Assembly (NCBI RefSeq): GCF_028435365.1
Contig: NZ_JAGTJJ010000008.1
Coordinates: 124,001-188,000 of the forward strand
DNA: 64,000 nt
Reading direction: 5' to 3'
Origin: Polyangium jinanense
GTDB lineage: Bacteria > Myxococcota > Polyangia > Polyangiales > Polyangiaceae
Of this stretch, positions 47,729 through 57,232 are shown piece by piece. The translations under genes were made by a program, and so were the position numbers. Below the pieces are notes generated by a model. The model did no database searches, was not told the origin of the DNA, and saw nothing but the letters and a program-made list of their open reading frames with translations. Position 1 is the first letter of the stretch; every line of letters starts with the position of its first letter.

Positions 47729-48834
47729 GAGGCGGTCCCTTTTTCGCGCGGCTCGTCCGCGGGCTCCAGGTTCGTCGGGGTCGATTGCGCCGCGGCGGGT
47801 CCGTCGCGGCGATCTCGATCTCGATCACGGTCACGCTCTTTTTCCGCGCGCCTCGCAGCCACTTCCTGATCACGCTTCTCGTACGCGACGATGATGCGTT
47901 GTACGAGCGGATGGCGGACGACATCGACCTCGGTGAAGTGACAAATCGCGATGCCCTCGATCCCCGCGAGCAGCTCGCGCGCTTCTGCGAGGCCGCTTCG
48001 CGCGCCGTGCGGCAGATCGACCTGCGTGACGTCGCCCGTGACGACTGCGCGCGACGAGTAGCCGAGGCGGGTCAGGAACATGCGCATCTGATCACTCGTC
48101 GCGTTCTGCGCTTCGTCGAGGATGACGAAGGAATCGTTCAGCGTGCGGCCACGCATGAACGCGAGCGGCGCGACCTCGATCTGTCCGCGCGAGACGAGCC
48201 CCGAGGCTTTGTCGGCATCCATCATGTCGTGCAAAGCATCATAGAGCGGACGGAGGTACGGATTCACTTTCTCGGCGAGGTCGCCCGGCAGAAAGCCGAG
48301 CCGCTCGCCCGCTTCGACCGCCGGGCGCGTGAGGATGATGCGTTTCACGCGACGCTCGAGGAGCGCGTGCACGGCCATGGCCATGGCGAGGTACGTCTTG
48401 CCCGTGCCCGCCGGCCCGATGCCGAACGTCATGTCGTGCGTACGGATTGCCTGGATGTATCGCTTTTGCGCGATCGTCTTGGCGGTGACGGGCCTGCGCC
48501 GCGCGGTCACGAGCACGACGTCTTCGAAGAGCTCGCGCAGCGTGAGCGCGGGGTCCTCGCGGAGGGCTTGCACGGCGCGCACGTAATCCTGCGCGTCGAG
48601 CACGGCGCCGCTGCGCAGGAGCTGGGCTGCCTCGGCGAGGAATCGCTCGGCGAGCGCGACCGCGTCGGCGTCGCCGGCGAGGCGAATGATGTTGCCCCGC
48701 AGGCTCGCGTCGATGCCGAGTGTCCTCGCCACGGACTTCAGGTGTTCACTCGCCGGACCGGCGAGCGAGACGAGCGTCGTGTTGTCGAGCACCTCGACGT
48801 CTGCCGTGATCCGAATGGGCGTGCTGCTGGTCAT
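47725..48834 (-). CDS. phoH: PhoH family ATPase
   Basis: A 369-residue PhoH-type P-loop protein, linked in other bacteria to RNA metabolism and ribosome maturation (often beside ybeY). N-terminal KH-like region (about 10-75), Walker A GPAGTGKT (140-147), Walker [11 protein letters not shown] and the downstream [11 protein letters not shown] motif are all present. The C-terminal 45 residues are an Arg/Asp/Lys-rich tail with RDRDRDRD. It overlaps the HD-GYP gene by 4 bp. No ybeY or 7TM-HD gene is next to it. Confidence 0.93.
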   Translation of the reverse strand: MTSSTPIRITADVEVLDNTTLVSLAGPASEHLKSVARTLGIDASLRGNIIRLAGDADAVALAERFLAEAAQLLRSGAVLDAQDYVRAVQALREDPALTLRELFEDVVLVTARRRPVTAKTIAQKRYIQAIRTHDMTFGIGPAGTGKTYLAMAMAVHALLERRVKRIILTRPAVEAGERLGFLPGDLAEKVNPYLRPLYDALHDMMDADKASGLVSRGQIEVAPLAFMRGRTLNDSFVILDEAQNATSDQMRMFLTRLGYSSRAVVTGDVTQVDLPHGARSGLAEARELLAGIEGIAICHFTEVDVVRHPLVQRIIVAYEKRDQEVAARRAEKERDRDRDRDRRDGPAAAQSTPTNLEPADEPREKGTAS

Positions 48835-48947
48835 GGTTCGTTCTGTCGCTTGCTCGTGTCGCCCTGGCCGCGCGTGGCTTGACCCTCTGCGCGTCGCATG
48901 CGAGCGTCGTGCCCGCCCGTCGGGCGCGAAGCCGGAAACATTCGCGA

Positions 48948-50825
48948 ATGCTGCATACGAAAAGCGGGGACACGAAGCGCCTCGAAGGAGGCCTCCGCGG
49001 GAGCATAGCCAAGGCGGTGCTCTCCGGCGCGCTCGCGTGTGTTTTTTCTGTCCCGGCGGCGCTCGCGCAAGTGCCGCCTGCGCCTGGTCCCAAACCTGCG
49101 GCCACGGGGGAAGGAAAAACCCAGGCGAGACCGCCTGCGCCGAAGCCCATGGGGACCGTACCGCGGCCCTTCGAGCTGCGGAACGTGGTGATTCCGCCGC
49201 CCACGCCTGCCGGCCCGCCGCCGCCGCCGCCCGCCGGCAAAACGCCGCCGGTGGTCACGCCGCCGCCCGCGCCCGTGCAGCCGTTTCCGATCGAGGTCGA
49301 CGTGCCTTCGCGCACGGAGCCGCGGATGGCGCTGGCCGGTTTTCAAGGCGGAATTTTTCTACGTGATCCCTCGGACGACATCCGTATGTATGTCCGGGGC
49401 CGTCTGCACCTCGATTTCCATTCCTTCCTCGGCGGCGGCGCGAGCGCGCTTCCAGCAAAGGACGGCGGCACGTTGCTCGCGCCCCGTTTTTTCGCTCGCC
49501 GCGCGCGTATCGAGCTCGCGGCCGATCTCTTCCGTCGATGGTTTGCCCTGGCCTCCGTGGATTTCGGCGGCCAGCCCATAACGAACCCGATGGGCGAGGC
49601 GCAGCCGGCGACGTTGCCGCCCGGACAAGCGCCACTCCAAGCGTGGACACGCTTCGCGCCGCCGCAGTCCGTAGGAGCGACGGCACAGCTCGCGAACGCG
49701 TACATCGACTACACGCTCCTGCGTCAGTTTCACGTGATGCTCGGGCAACACCAGGCGCCGTTTTCCCTGGAGAACCGCACGGGCAACGATCAGCACCCGT
49801 GGATGGAGCGCGTGCTGCCGATTCGATCGTTCGTCCAGCCGAACGGCAAGGAAATCGGCATGACGATCTGGGGCGATCTCAACGAAGCGCAAACCCTGAG
49901 CTACGAGCTCGGCGTCTTCGTCGGCGACGGACCGAATCGACCGCAGGTCGACCGTTACCCCGATTTCATCGGCCGCTTCGTTGTGCGCCCGTTCTCGCGG
50001 GGCACGCCGGCGACGAAGGAGGAGTTCGCGGAGAGGTCGAGCAGCCTGGCCGGACAACTCCTGCAACGCTTGCAGATCGGCGTGAGCATGCAGCGCGGCG
50101 CGCGTGATCCGGCGTTCGTCGCGTACGACTATCCCGCGATCACGACAGCGCAGGGGTTCGCATTGTGGGATCCGCGGTACCGCGATACACGTGGCAGGCT
50201 CGTGCGCGTCTTGCCGTCTGGCGCGCAAAACCGCATCGGCGGCGAGCTGCGCGCGCCGATCGGTCCGTTCGAGCTCCGCGCCGAAGCGTACTGGGTCGAC
50301 AACGGGACCCGCGAGGCGATCGATGGTCTCGCGTTCGAACACACCGAGCGGCTCGGGAATGTCGAGGGCGTGGGCTGGTACGTGCATGCCTCGGCGTGGC
50401 CCGTCGGGGATGCGTACGTGAACGGCGAACCGGGTTTTTCCCGGCCACCCAGGCTCGATCTGTCGGCACCGGAGACCCAAAAGCGAAACGACGACCGGCG
50501 CGGGCTCGAGGTGATGGCGATCGCGGCGGGCGTGCAAGCGGCATACGACGGCGCCGCACGTGGAGGCGACTACGATACGGCGACGCCGGGCGCGCCGGGG
50601 CGGACGTCGAAGATCTCGGTCTTCCAGGTCGGGCTCGGCGCGACGTACTGGCACACGCGGTTCGTCCGGGTAACGGTGAACTGGCTCGCCTACCACACGC
50701 CGGGGAGCGGGACGGGGGAGAACCTCGCGCTCGTGCCGGGAAATTTACTCGAGGATGCGAAGAATCCCGCGCGATCCGCGACGTGGATGCACGAGCTCGG
50801 CGCGCGCGCGGCCGTGAACTTCTGA
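48948..50825 (+). CDS. Phosphate-selective porin O/P-type outer membrane protein
   Basis: A 625-residue protein with a long signal peptide (cleavage near ALA/Q, about residue 40), a Pro-rich linker (about 41-125), and a beta-barrel domain with porin O/P features: [56 protein letters not shown] and [12 protein letters not shown], then alternating amphipathic strands to a C-terminal AAVNF ending in Phe, as expected for BAM-assembled proteins. It is divergent from phoH. I chose ATG 48948 because the signal peptide follows; the ribosome binding site is weak. The substrate is not deducible. Confidence 0.85.
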   Translation: MLHTKSGDTKRLEGGLRGSIAKAVLSGALACVFSVPAALAQVPPAPGPKPAATGEGKTQARPPAPKPMGTVPRPFELRNVVIPPPTPAGPPPPPPAGKTPPVVTPPPAPVQPFPIEVDVPSRTEPRMALAGFQGGIFLRDPSDDIRMYVRGRLHLDFHSFLGGGASALPAKDGGTLLAPRFFARRARIELAADLFRRWFALASVDFGGQPITNPMGEAQPATLPPGQAPLQAWTRFAPPQSVGATAQLANAYIDYTLLRQFHVMLGQHQAPFSLENRTGNDQHPWMERVLPIRSFVQPNGKEIGMTIWGDLNEAQTLSYELGVFVGDGPNRPQVDRYPDFIGRFVVRPFSRGTPATKEEFAERSSSLAGQLLQRLQIGVSMQRGARDPAFVAYDYPAITTAQGFALWDPRYRDTRGRLVRVLPSGAQNRIGGELRAPIGPFELRAEAYWVDNGTREAIDGLAFEHTERLGNVEGVGWYVHASAWPVGDAYVNGEPGFSRPPRLDLSAPETQKRNDDRRGLEVMAIAAGVQAAYDGAARGGDYDTATPGAPGRTSKISVFQVGLGATYWHTRFVRVTVNWLAYHTPGSGTGENLALVPGNLLEDAKNPARSATWMHELGARAAVNF

Positions 50826-50889
50826 GCCGGCGACGTCACACAACATTTTTGGCCCAGCCACACGCCGCGCGTTAAGGCCCGAGGAGCCA

Positions 50890-52170
50890 ATGCGTCAGTG
50901 GATCGCCATCGGTGCCGCCGTGGGGCTCGTGGCCGTCACGCTCCCCATGTTGCGCAAGCACGACGTGGAGCTCGCCGGTCTCCTCGCGAAAAGCAAAATC
51001 GAAACGAACGGAGGGCCCGTCGTCACGCGGGAGGTGACGCCACCCCCACTGACCGACATCGACCTGACCCGGATCGACGATCGCGGAAACGTCGCGATCG
51101 CGCCGGCCCACGGCAATCGCAAGGCCGAGCTTTCGGTGGTGCCGAAGTACCAGCGTGCGGCCGTGGCGCTTTTGCGCGGCGGGCACGTGCCCGAGGGCGC
51201 CGTCGTGATGACCGACATCAAGACGGGTCGGGTGCTCGCGTGGGCGAGCTACGTGGATCAAGGCGCGATGCACGACGTCGCGGCGGAGGCGACGGCGCCT
51301 TCGGCGAGCGTGTTCAAGATCGTGACGGCGACGGCGCTCGTGGAGCACGCCGGGCTCGGGCCCAACACGAAGCAGTGTTACTCGGGCGGCGAGCACGCGA
51401 TCACCGCGAAAGACATGGTCGAGAACAAGAAGCGCGACAAGTGGTGCGCCACGCTCGCGCAGGCGATGGGCCGCAGCTTGAACACGGTGTTCGCGCGGCT
51501 CGCGGCCAAACACCTCGATCGCGGCGAGCTCGAAGGGACGGCGCAGAAGCTCGGCTGGGGGCAGGACATCCCGTTCGACGTGAAGCTCGCGCAAAGCACG
51601 ATCACGCTGCCCGAGGACGACCTCGGCTTCGCCCGCACGGCCGCAGGCTTCTGGAACACGACGCTCTCGCCGTTCCAGGGCGTGAACCTGGCGACGACGA
51701 TCGCGAACGGCGGCGAGATGGTGCGCCTGTCGATCGTGACGAGCGTGAAGGACGAGGAAGGCGAGATCTACAAGGGTCCGACCGCCCGCATGCCGCTGAA
51801 GCGCGTGATGAGCGAGCAGACGGCTCGAGCAATCACGTCGATGATGGAAGAGACGGTGGACTCGGGGACGAGTTACAAGTCGTTCCACGATCGCGCGGGT
51901 CGGTCCTATCTGCCGGACATCCGCATCGCGGGGAAGACGGGCACGCTGACGAAGCCGACGCCCGAGGGCCCGTTCTACACGTGGTGGGTGGGCTTCGCGC
52001 CCAGCGACAAACCCGAGGTCGCGCTGTCGGTGCTCGTGGCGAACGGCGCGAAGTGGCGCGTGAAAGCGACGCACGTGGCCTCCGACATGCTGCGCGTGTA
52101 CTTCGCGGACAAGAACGCGCCGGGCGTGCGGAGCCCGTTCGATTCGGGGTCGGTGGCGCGGCGGGATTAG
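50890..52170 (+). CDS. Penicillin-binding transpeptidase
   Basis: A 426-residue single-pass inner-membrane protein (helix about 5-22) with a serine transpeptidase domain: active-site SVFK (Ser140-Lys143), SLN (196-198) and KTG (349-351) are in order and well spaced. It lacks the long N-terminal PBP-dimer module of PBP2/PBP3, so it is a compact D,D-transpeptidase or beta-lactam-sensor-like enzyme. A ribosome binding site (GAGGAG) precedes ATG 50890. A palindromic repeat element starts directly at its stop codon. Confidence 0.9.
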   Translation: MRQWIAIGAAVGLVAVTLPMLRKHDVELAGLLAKSKIETNGGPVVTREVTPPPLTDIDLTRIDDRGNVAIAPAHGNRKAELSVVPKYQRAAVALLRGGHVPEGAVVMTDIKTGRVLAWASYVDQGAMHDVAAEATAPSASVFKIVTATALVEHAGLGPNTKQCYSGGEHAITAKDMVENKKRDKWCATLAQAMGRSLNTVFARLAAKHLDRGELEGTAQKLGWGQDIPFDVKLAQSTITLPEDDLGFARTAAGFWNTTLSPFQGVNLATTIANGGEMVRLSIVTSVKDEEGEIYKGPTARMPLKRVMSEQTARAITSMMEETVDSGTSYKSFHDRAGRSYLPDIRIAGKTGTLTKPTPEGPFYTWWVGFAPSDKPEVALSVLVANGAKWRVKATHVASDMLRVYFADKNAPGVRSPFDSGSVARRD

Positions 52171-52206
52171 CCTCACCCCCAGCCCCTCTCCCTCGCGGGA
52201 GAGGGG
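52170..52206. repeat. Palindromic repeat element (copy 2)
   Basis: CCTCACCCCCA leads into CCCCTCTCCC (52183-52192), loop TCGC and GGGAGAGGGG (52197-52206): a perfect 10-bp stem. It lies between the transpeptidase stop and the convergent tdk stop, so it may also serve as a bidirectional terminator. Confidence 0.85.
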
Positions 52207-52212
52207 AGAAGA

Positions 52213-52830
52213 TCAGAATTCGGTGCGGGGGACGTCGCGCGGCTCGAAGCAGCCGCGGCAGCGCGCCTCGTAGCTCTCGGCGCCGCCGACGAGCACCGTC
52301 GTGGCCTTGGGGATGAGGCGCTGCGAGCGGCTCGCAGGGCCGCCGCAGACGGCGCAGACGGCGTGCACCTTCGTGACCTCCTCGGCGATGGCCATGAGTT
52401 CGGGCATCGGCGGGAAGGGGCGGCCGAGGTAGTCCTGGTCGAGGCCGGCCGCGATGACGCGCAGGCCGCGATTGGCGAGTTTGTCGCAGACCTCGATGAT
52501 GCCTCGATCGAAGAACTGTGCCTCGTCGATAGCGACGACGTCGGTCTCGTCGAGCACGCGCTCCTCGATGCTCGCGCTCGTGCCGACGGCCACGGCCTCG
52601 ACGCTCACGGCCTCGTGGCTGACGATGCGATGCGCGTCGTATCGATCGTCGATGCGAGGCTTGAACGCCTGGACACGCTGGCGAGCGAGGATCGCGCGCT
52701 TGATGCGCCGGATGAGCTCCTCGGTTTTTCCACTGAACATCGAGCCCGTGATGACCTCGACGGACCCTGTCGGACGAGCAGGTACCCCGCGCACGGGCGG
52801 AGACAGACCCCGGACGGCGGAAAGAGGCAA
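52213..52830 (-). CDS. tdk: Thymidine kinase
   Basis: A type II thymidine kinase of up to 205 residues, which salvages thymidine to dTMP. P-loop GSMFSGKT (29-36), catalytic Glu103 in IDEAQFF, the lasso region and zinc ligands C159, C162, C191 and C194 (CAVC...CRGC) are all present. The start is uncertain: TTG 52830 opens the frame, GTG 52794 is an alternative closer to the conserved core ([17 protein letters not shown]), and neither has a strong ribosome binding site. Confidence 0.93.
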   Translation of the reverse strand: MPLSAVRGLSPPVRGVPARPTGSVEVITGSMFSGKTEELIRRIKRAILARQRVQAFKPRIDDRYDAHRIVSHEAVSVEAVAVGTSASIEERVLDETDVVAIDEAQFFDRGIIEVCDKLANRGLRVIAAGLDQDYLGRPFPPMPELMAIAEEVTKVHAVCAVCGGPASRSQRLIPKATTVLVGGAESYEARCRGCFEPRDVPRTEF

Positions 52831-53071
52831 GGGGAAACGGCAGGCATCGAGTCGCGCCGCCCCCGGCCCGTTACGCAGGCGAGATCAGAAGGGCTCGGAT
52901 CCCGGGGAATTTCGGAGGTTTGTAGGAGCCCGGTCGCTCGATGAAAACCCTCCGAACGAGGCGCATGCGTTGCGTCGATTCCGGATCTTTCATCGCGCGC
53001 GCTGGACGGACGCGTGGAAATCAGGCCCCGCCCTTGTGCAGCTTGTGCCCGTCTCGCGAGTGCATGCTAGG

Positions 53072-53335
53072 ATGACTGCTGTGCAAGTTGTGCTCCGCAA
53101 GCTCGGCCGTGGCTCCCGCGCCGTCGTCGGTCGACTGGTACGTGCTCCGCGGAAAGGCTCCGTCGTCGTGATCGAGTTTTCCGACGGGATGCACGAATAC
53201 GTGACGACGCCGGTCAAGCGGGTCCTCCGGCTCGCGGGGCGGGAAGTGTTCTACATCGAGACCGTGAACTCCCGGTATCGCCTCGAGGTCCGCGGCCGTG
53301 AGGTCGCCCTCGACGGAGCGGTCGGCGGGAGCTGA
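53072..53335 (+). CDS. Small basic protein of unknown function
   Basis: An 87-residue protein, basic in its first half (VVLRKLGRGSRAVVGRLVRA) and with a beta-rich second half (GSVVVIEFSDGMHEYVTTPV, VFYIETVNSRYRLEVRGREV) that could form a small SH3-like or KOW-like barrel. No Shine-Dalgarno is evident before ATG 53072. An extended -10-like TGCTAGGAT ends at 53073, which would place the RNA start close to an in-frame GTG at 53081, so a leaderless mRNA is possible. The 241 bp upstream towards tdk hold no other gene. Family not recognised. Confidence 0.6.
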   Translation: MTAVQVVLRKLGRGSRAVVGRLVRAPRKGSVVVIEFSDGMHEYVTTPVKRVLRLAGREVFYIETVNSRYRLEVRGREVALDGAVGGS

Positions 53336-53484
53336 CGAGCCCACCTCGATCCCTTCCCCAAATCCTTGCGGGCGGGCCCAGTCTTGGGCAGATTTGCCGC
53401 CCGTTTTTCGAACCGAACGACGAGGCTCACGCAGCACATGCTGTGAGAGGGCCCGACGAAGCATCCCCCGAGGAGTCACACGCG

Positions 53485-53652
53485 ATGGGTTACCGTGATC
53501 GCCGCAACTCGATCAAGATGAGGCGCCGCAAGGCACAGGTGAAGAAGAAGGCGCGCGCCAAGGCACCGAAGGTCGAGCAGACCACGCAGGAGACCGCAGC
53601 GCCGAAGAAGTCGAAGAAGTCCGCGGCTGCGGCGCCGGCGGCTGCTAGCTGA
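53485..53652 (+). CDS. Very small Lys/Arg-rich protein
   Basis: A 55-residue protein: MGYRDRRNSIKMRRRKAQVK then KKARAKA, and a Lys/Ala/Ser tail. It has a strong ribosome binding site (AGGAG at 53471-53475, nine bases before ATG) and ends right at a palindromic repeat element. Its composition suggests nucleic-acid binding, as in small ribosome-associated proteins, but it does not match the bTHX or S21 patterns I know. Confidence 0.65.
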   Translation: MGYRDRRNSIKMRRRKAQVKKKARAKAPKVEQTTQETAAPKKSKKSAAAAPAAAS

Positions 53653-53659
53653 ACGACTC

Positions 53660-53695
53660 CCTCACCCCCATCCCCTCTCCCTTTCGGGAGAGGGG
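53660..53695. repeat. Palindromic repeat element (copy 3)
   Basis: CCTCACCCCCA leads into CCCCTCTCCC (53672-53681), loop TTTC and GGGAGAGGGG (53686-53695), the same family as at 8778 and 52170. It lies 7 bp after the stop of the small basic protein and just before the convergent lipoprotein stop. Confidence 0.85.
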
Positions 53696-53705
53696 TGGAT
53701 GAGCT

Positions 53706-54164
53706 TTACAAACCGTCCCTAGCGCTGCCGGTTTCGCCCTTGGGCGTGGCCGTGTCCGCGGGACGATCGAGGAGCGCCGTGTCGCCCGCGGCGCACTCCT
53801 CCGTGTCGACATGCCAGCCGCTCGCGTTGCGCCAGCGTTGGACGAGCTCGGTCGTGCGGAGCTCGGCCTCGTCGATGCGTTGCCACTCGACACGCACGCG
53901 CACCTCGGCTTCGTCGCGGTTTTTCATGCGCACGTCCGCAAGCTCGAGATCGACGACGCGCACGCGGTCGCCCCAGGAGGCGTGACGCTTCGCCCACGCG
54001 TCACGCGCCGAGAGCGCGACGTGTTCGCGCGCGATGTCCATGCGGCCGAAGCGCAGCGCCGTGTTGTGGTCGTACGCGGCGTCCATGAGCTTGTCCGTCG
54101 GCGTCTGCGGCATGACGCAGCCCGCAAAAGCGAGCGCGAGGAGGAGGGCGAGAGATCGGCGCAC
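53706..54164 (-). CDS. Small lipoprotein
   Basis: A 152-residue lipoprotein with GTG start at 54164 opening the signal peptide VRRSLALLLALAFAGC (lipobox AFAGC, Cys16). The mature part has a helical segment (TPTDKLMDAAYDHNTALRFG) and a beta-rich domain (VRVVDLELADVRMKNRDEAE, VRVRVEWQRIDEAELRTTEL). The frame is open far upstream, but that part overlaps the next gene antisense to no known protein. It follows the protease/barrel gene by 53 bp on the same strand and may be its lipoprotein partner. Family not recognised. Confidence 0.7.
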   Translation of the reverse strand: MRRSLALLLALAFAGCVMPQTPTDKLMDAAYDHNTALRFGRMDIAREHVALSARDAWAKRHASWGDRVRVVDLELADVRMKNRDEAEVRVRVEWQRIDEAELRTTELVQRWRNASGWHVDTEECAAGDTALLDRPADTATPKGETGSARDGL

Positions 54165-54217
54165 GTGCCGAAGAGACGCCTTGCACGAAGATCGGGGCAA
54201 GTTCTTGGCCTTTCTCG

Positions 54218-57200
54218 TCAGAACGCGCTCGAGGCGAGGAAGTACGCCTGGCCGCCGGGGATCGCCTTCGCGCTGAAGCCGTAGGCATAACCCACGCGAA
54301 GCTGCGTGTTGAGGTAGTAGCCGAGCGAGAGGCCAAGCCAGAGCTCGGCGCCGATCGACGTGTGGAGCTTGGGCGCGTCGATGAGCGCGCCGTTCGAGAG
54401 GAACGAGACGTCGTCCCGCGTGAGCTTGTCGAACGCGCCGCCGTAGTCGACGAAGAGGTTGCCGTCGAGGCGGCGGACGAAGAAGGGGAGCGTGGACAAA
54501 CCCCAGTCGGGCTTGATGATCGGGAAGCGGTACTCGGCGTTCGTGAGGAGGTACGCGCGGCCCGCCGCGCTGCCGGGCGCGTAGCCGCGCAGGACGAAGG
54601 AGCCGTCGTAGATGCCCGTCGTGACCGTGTCGACGATGCTGACGTTGTCGAGGTCGTAGCCGCCGACGAAGAAGAAGCCGTCGCGCGGGTAGGTGCCCGC
54701 GGCGATGCCGCCCGCGACGCGCAAGGCGAGCGTGTGCAGGCCGCGCCAGGGCATGGGGATGTAGCCGGCCATGGAGGTCTCGGCCGTCTGGAGGGTGAAG
54801 TCGCTGCCGGTCGGCGGGCCCGCGTATTCGACGGCGAAGCGCATCGAGTAGCCGCGGATCGCGCCGGCCGCGTCGAGCGAGCCTTCGACGTTGGAGAAGG
54901 AGTAGGACGCGCGGACGGTGCCGATCGTGCCGCTGATGGGCAGGCGCGTGCGCGTGGCGTAAGGATCGGGCTGGGTTTGTCCGGGGAGCTCGGCGCGGAA
55001 GCCGGTGACCGAGTAGGCGAGGCTCAAGCTCTGATCGGTGAACTCGCCCGGCATGCGGTAGACGATGCTCGACGAGAGGCCGATGCCGCGCTCGTCGTAG
55101 GGGACGTCGCGGCCGTTGATGCGGTAGCCCTGGTAGCGCGGGGAGACGGCGTAGAAGAAGCGGAGATTGAGATCGACGGGGAGACGGCGGTAGGCGTAGT
55201 CGAGGTTCACGCGCGGCGCGGGCGCGGCGAAGTCGGCGATGAGCTCCGCCTGGAACTCGTGAAAGCCCGCGACGTCGGCGCCGAACGTGTTCAGCGTGAG
55301 CGCGTTCTGGCTGTAGTTGCCGGGGCCGAAGGAGACGCCGTAGTTGCGCGGCGCGAGCGTGGAGAGCGCCCGGTACGGGGTCTTCTGCATGAGGACGCGC
55401 TCGGGCTCGGGTGGAGGATCGGGGCGATCCGTGGGCGCCTGTGGCGCGTCGAGGAAACGCGCCGGGTCGAGCGGCATCGCGTAGAGGTCGTAGCCCTTCG
55501 AGGTGTAGCCGACGTAGACGAGTGTCTTGTCGTCGGGGCTTACCGCGGGCTGGAGCGCGCCTGTGCGGACGTTCGTGACTTGCTTGAGCGCGCGGCTTCC
55601 GACGTCGTAGGCGTAGATGTTCGGGATGCCGCTGCGATCCGAGGAGAAGTAGAGGGTCTTTCCGTCGCTCGACCAGGTGGGGTTCGCGTCGAGGGCGCGG
55701 TCGCGCGTGATGTTCTGGAACGAGCCGGTGGCGACGTCGACGATGCGGACGTCGCGGTAGCCGCCCGTGGTCCACGCGCTGTAGGCGATGGAGCGGCCGT
55801 CGGGCGAGAAGCGCGGCGTGTAGGCCTGCTCGAAGCGCGCGCTCGGGACGAGGTCGCGCCGGTTCTGGATGTGGCCCTCGGGGTCGAGGTCGGCGATCTC
55901 GAGGAACGTCGTGCCCTTCGTGTTGACGGTGAACGTGATGCGACGGCCGTCAGGACTGATGTCGGGCGCGCCGGCGCGTAGGCCGGTGGTGAGGCGATGG
56001 CGCGCGGCTTCGTCGCCACGTGGCGCCGTCTTGCCGTTCTCGACGCGGTAGAGGTCGTCGCGGCGGTAGACGATCTTGAAGGGGCCGTTGCTCTGGTGGA
56101 AGTGATCGCCGGCCGGCGAGAACGCCGAGGCCGAGGCGCCGCGGGTGCGGGCGACGAGCTTCGTGTCCTCCTCGAACGCGTCATGGCGGGCGTTGAAGCG
56201 CCCGCGGTAGATGCCCTCGCGGGCGTTGTAGTCGTCGCGGTAGTAGACGAGCTCGTCGGCGTCCGTGGCGCGAGCGTTTCGCGGGACGAACCTCGGGTAG
56301 AGGACGTTGCGGCCGTGGCGGGTGAGGCGCACGCCTTCGCGCAGGCCCCGCGCTTCGACGGCGCGTACCTGCGCGGCGTACTTGAGGCGGAGGTGATCCT
56401 TGAAGCCCTCGAAGAGCTCCTCGTACGTCCGGCCGGTGGCGCGGCGGATCGAGCGGTTGATGCCCCAGGGGATGACGTTCTGGCCGTAGTCCGCGGCGAC
56501 GGCCGTCATCGTGTGGCCGCCGTAGACGTCGGTGACCCAGCCGAGGAAACGCGAGCCGTAGAGGTACCAGATGTTCCCCTGCGGCCAGCGCATCGAGGTC
56601 GACGACATCTGATCGAGCCGCGCGATGTTGTCGTCGAGCACGTCGGCGCGCAGGAACATGTCGAAGAGCGCGGAGCGCAGGCGGCCCGCGCTCGACTCGC
56701 GCGATTCGTACACCGTGGCGAGGCCCTCGATGATCCATCGCGGCTGCACCTGGTTCGGTGCGTACGACTTGCCGAGGATCGCGTTGGCGATCGCGGGCAG
56801 CCCCGAGATGTTGTCGAGGTGCAGGATGTGCGTGTGCTCGTGCGTGATGAGGTCGAGCAGCCAGTCGTCGTAGTCGCCGAGCGGCGAGAGGTCCTCGGGC
56901 GCGGTCGCGTAGAGGCGGACCGTGTTGAAGGGCAGCGCCGTGGCCGAGCCGTTCGCCGAGTCGACGTCGTCCGTCAGCACGATCTCGGTGATGCTGCGCG
57001 GGCGGTTTCCTAGCGCGACGGTGAGGCGCGCGTGGATGGCTTCCGAGACGCGCGCCACGCGCTCGGCGAGCGGCGTGAGCGTGGTCGGGTAGTGGACGCG
57101 GAAGTGCGCCGTCTCGATCGTTTGCCAATCGAGATCCGGGTCTCCGACGGCCTCGGCGGTGCGGGGCACGGCGAGGGCCAGCAAGAGCGCGGCGCCTACG

Positions 57201-57232
57201 AGGGCCGCGCGGCGTTTCGAAAAAGGCTTCAC
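54218..57232 (-). CDS. Exported metalloprotease-like / TolB-type propeller / outer-membrane beta-barrel protein
   Basis: A 1004-residue multi-domain protein. Signal peptide (VKPFSKRRAALVGAALLLAL, cleavage near AEA). An N-terminal gluzincin-like domain has HEHTH (131-135) and a third-ligand motif EGLATVYES (Glu169), as in MA-clan zinc peptidases. About 330-640 are TolB/PD40-type propeller repeats (PDISPDGRRITFTV, PRFSPDGRSIAYSA, PTWSSDGKTLYFSSDRSG, PAVSPDDKTLVYVG). About 680-1004 form a D15/BamA-like barrel (FFFVGGYDLDNVSI, VLRGY, NAEYRFPI) ending in Phe. The GTG start overlaps the stop of the upstream PilZ gene (GTGA), which fixes it at 57232. Confidence 0.88.
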   Translation of the reverse strand: MKPFSKRRAALVGAALLLALAVPRTAEAVGDPDLDWQTIETAHFRVHYPTTLTPLAERVARVSEAIHARLTVALGNRPRSITEIVLTDDVDSANGSATALPFNTVRLYATAPEDLSPLGDYDDWLLDLITHEHTHILHLDNISGLPAIANAILGKSYAPNQVQPRWIIEGLATVYESRESSAGRLRSALFDMFLRADVLDDNIARLDQMSSTSMRWPQGNIWYLYGSRFLGWVTDVYGGHTMTAVAADYGQNVIPWGINRSIRRATGRTYEELFEGFKDHLRLKYAAQVRAVEARGLREGVRLTRHGRNVLYPRFVPRNARATDADELVYYRDDYNAREGIYRGRFNARHDAFEEDTKLVARTRGASASAFSPAGDHFHQSNGPFKIVYRRDDLYRVENGKTAPRGDEAARHRLTTGLRAGAPDISPDGRRITFTVNTKGTTFLEIADLDPEGHIQNRRDLVPSARFEQAYTPRFSPDGRSIAYSAWTTGGYRDVRIVDVATGSFQNITRDRALDANPTWSSDGKTLYFSSDRSGIPNIYAYDVGSRALKQVTNVRTGALQPAVSPDDKTLVYVGYTSKGYDLYAMPLDPARFLDAPQAPTDRPDPPPEPERVLMQKTPYRALSTLAPRNYGVSFGPGNYSQNALTLNTFGADVAGFHEFQAELIADFAAPAPRVNLDYAYRRLPVDLNLRFFYAVSPRYQGYRINGRDVPYDERGIGLSSSIVYRMPGEFTDQSLSLAYSVTGFRAELPGQTQPDPYATRTRLPISGTIGTVRASYSFSNVEGSLDAAGAIRGYSMRFAVEYAGPPTGSDFTLQTAETSMAGYIPMPWRGLHTLALRVAGGIAAGTYPRDGFFFVGGYDLDNVSIVDTVTTGIYDGSFVLRGYAPGSAAGRAYLLTNAEYRFPIIKPDWGLSTLPFFVRRLDGNLFVDYGGAFDKLTRDDVSFLSNGALIDAPKLHTSIGAELWLGLSLGYYLNTQLRVGYAYGFSAKAIPGGQAYFLASSAF

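Noticed and set aside
47012..48882. Plus-strand frames opposite the HD-GYP and phoH genes
   Set aside because: Antisense shadows; motifs for HD-GYP and PhoH are clear on the minus strand.
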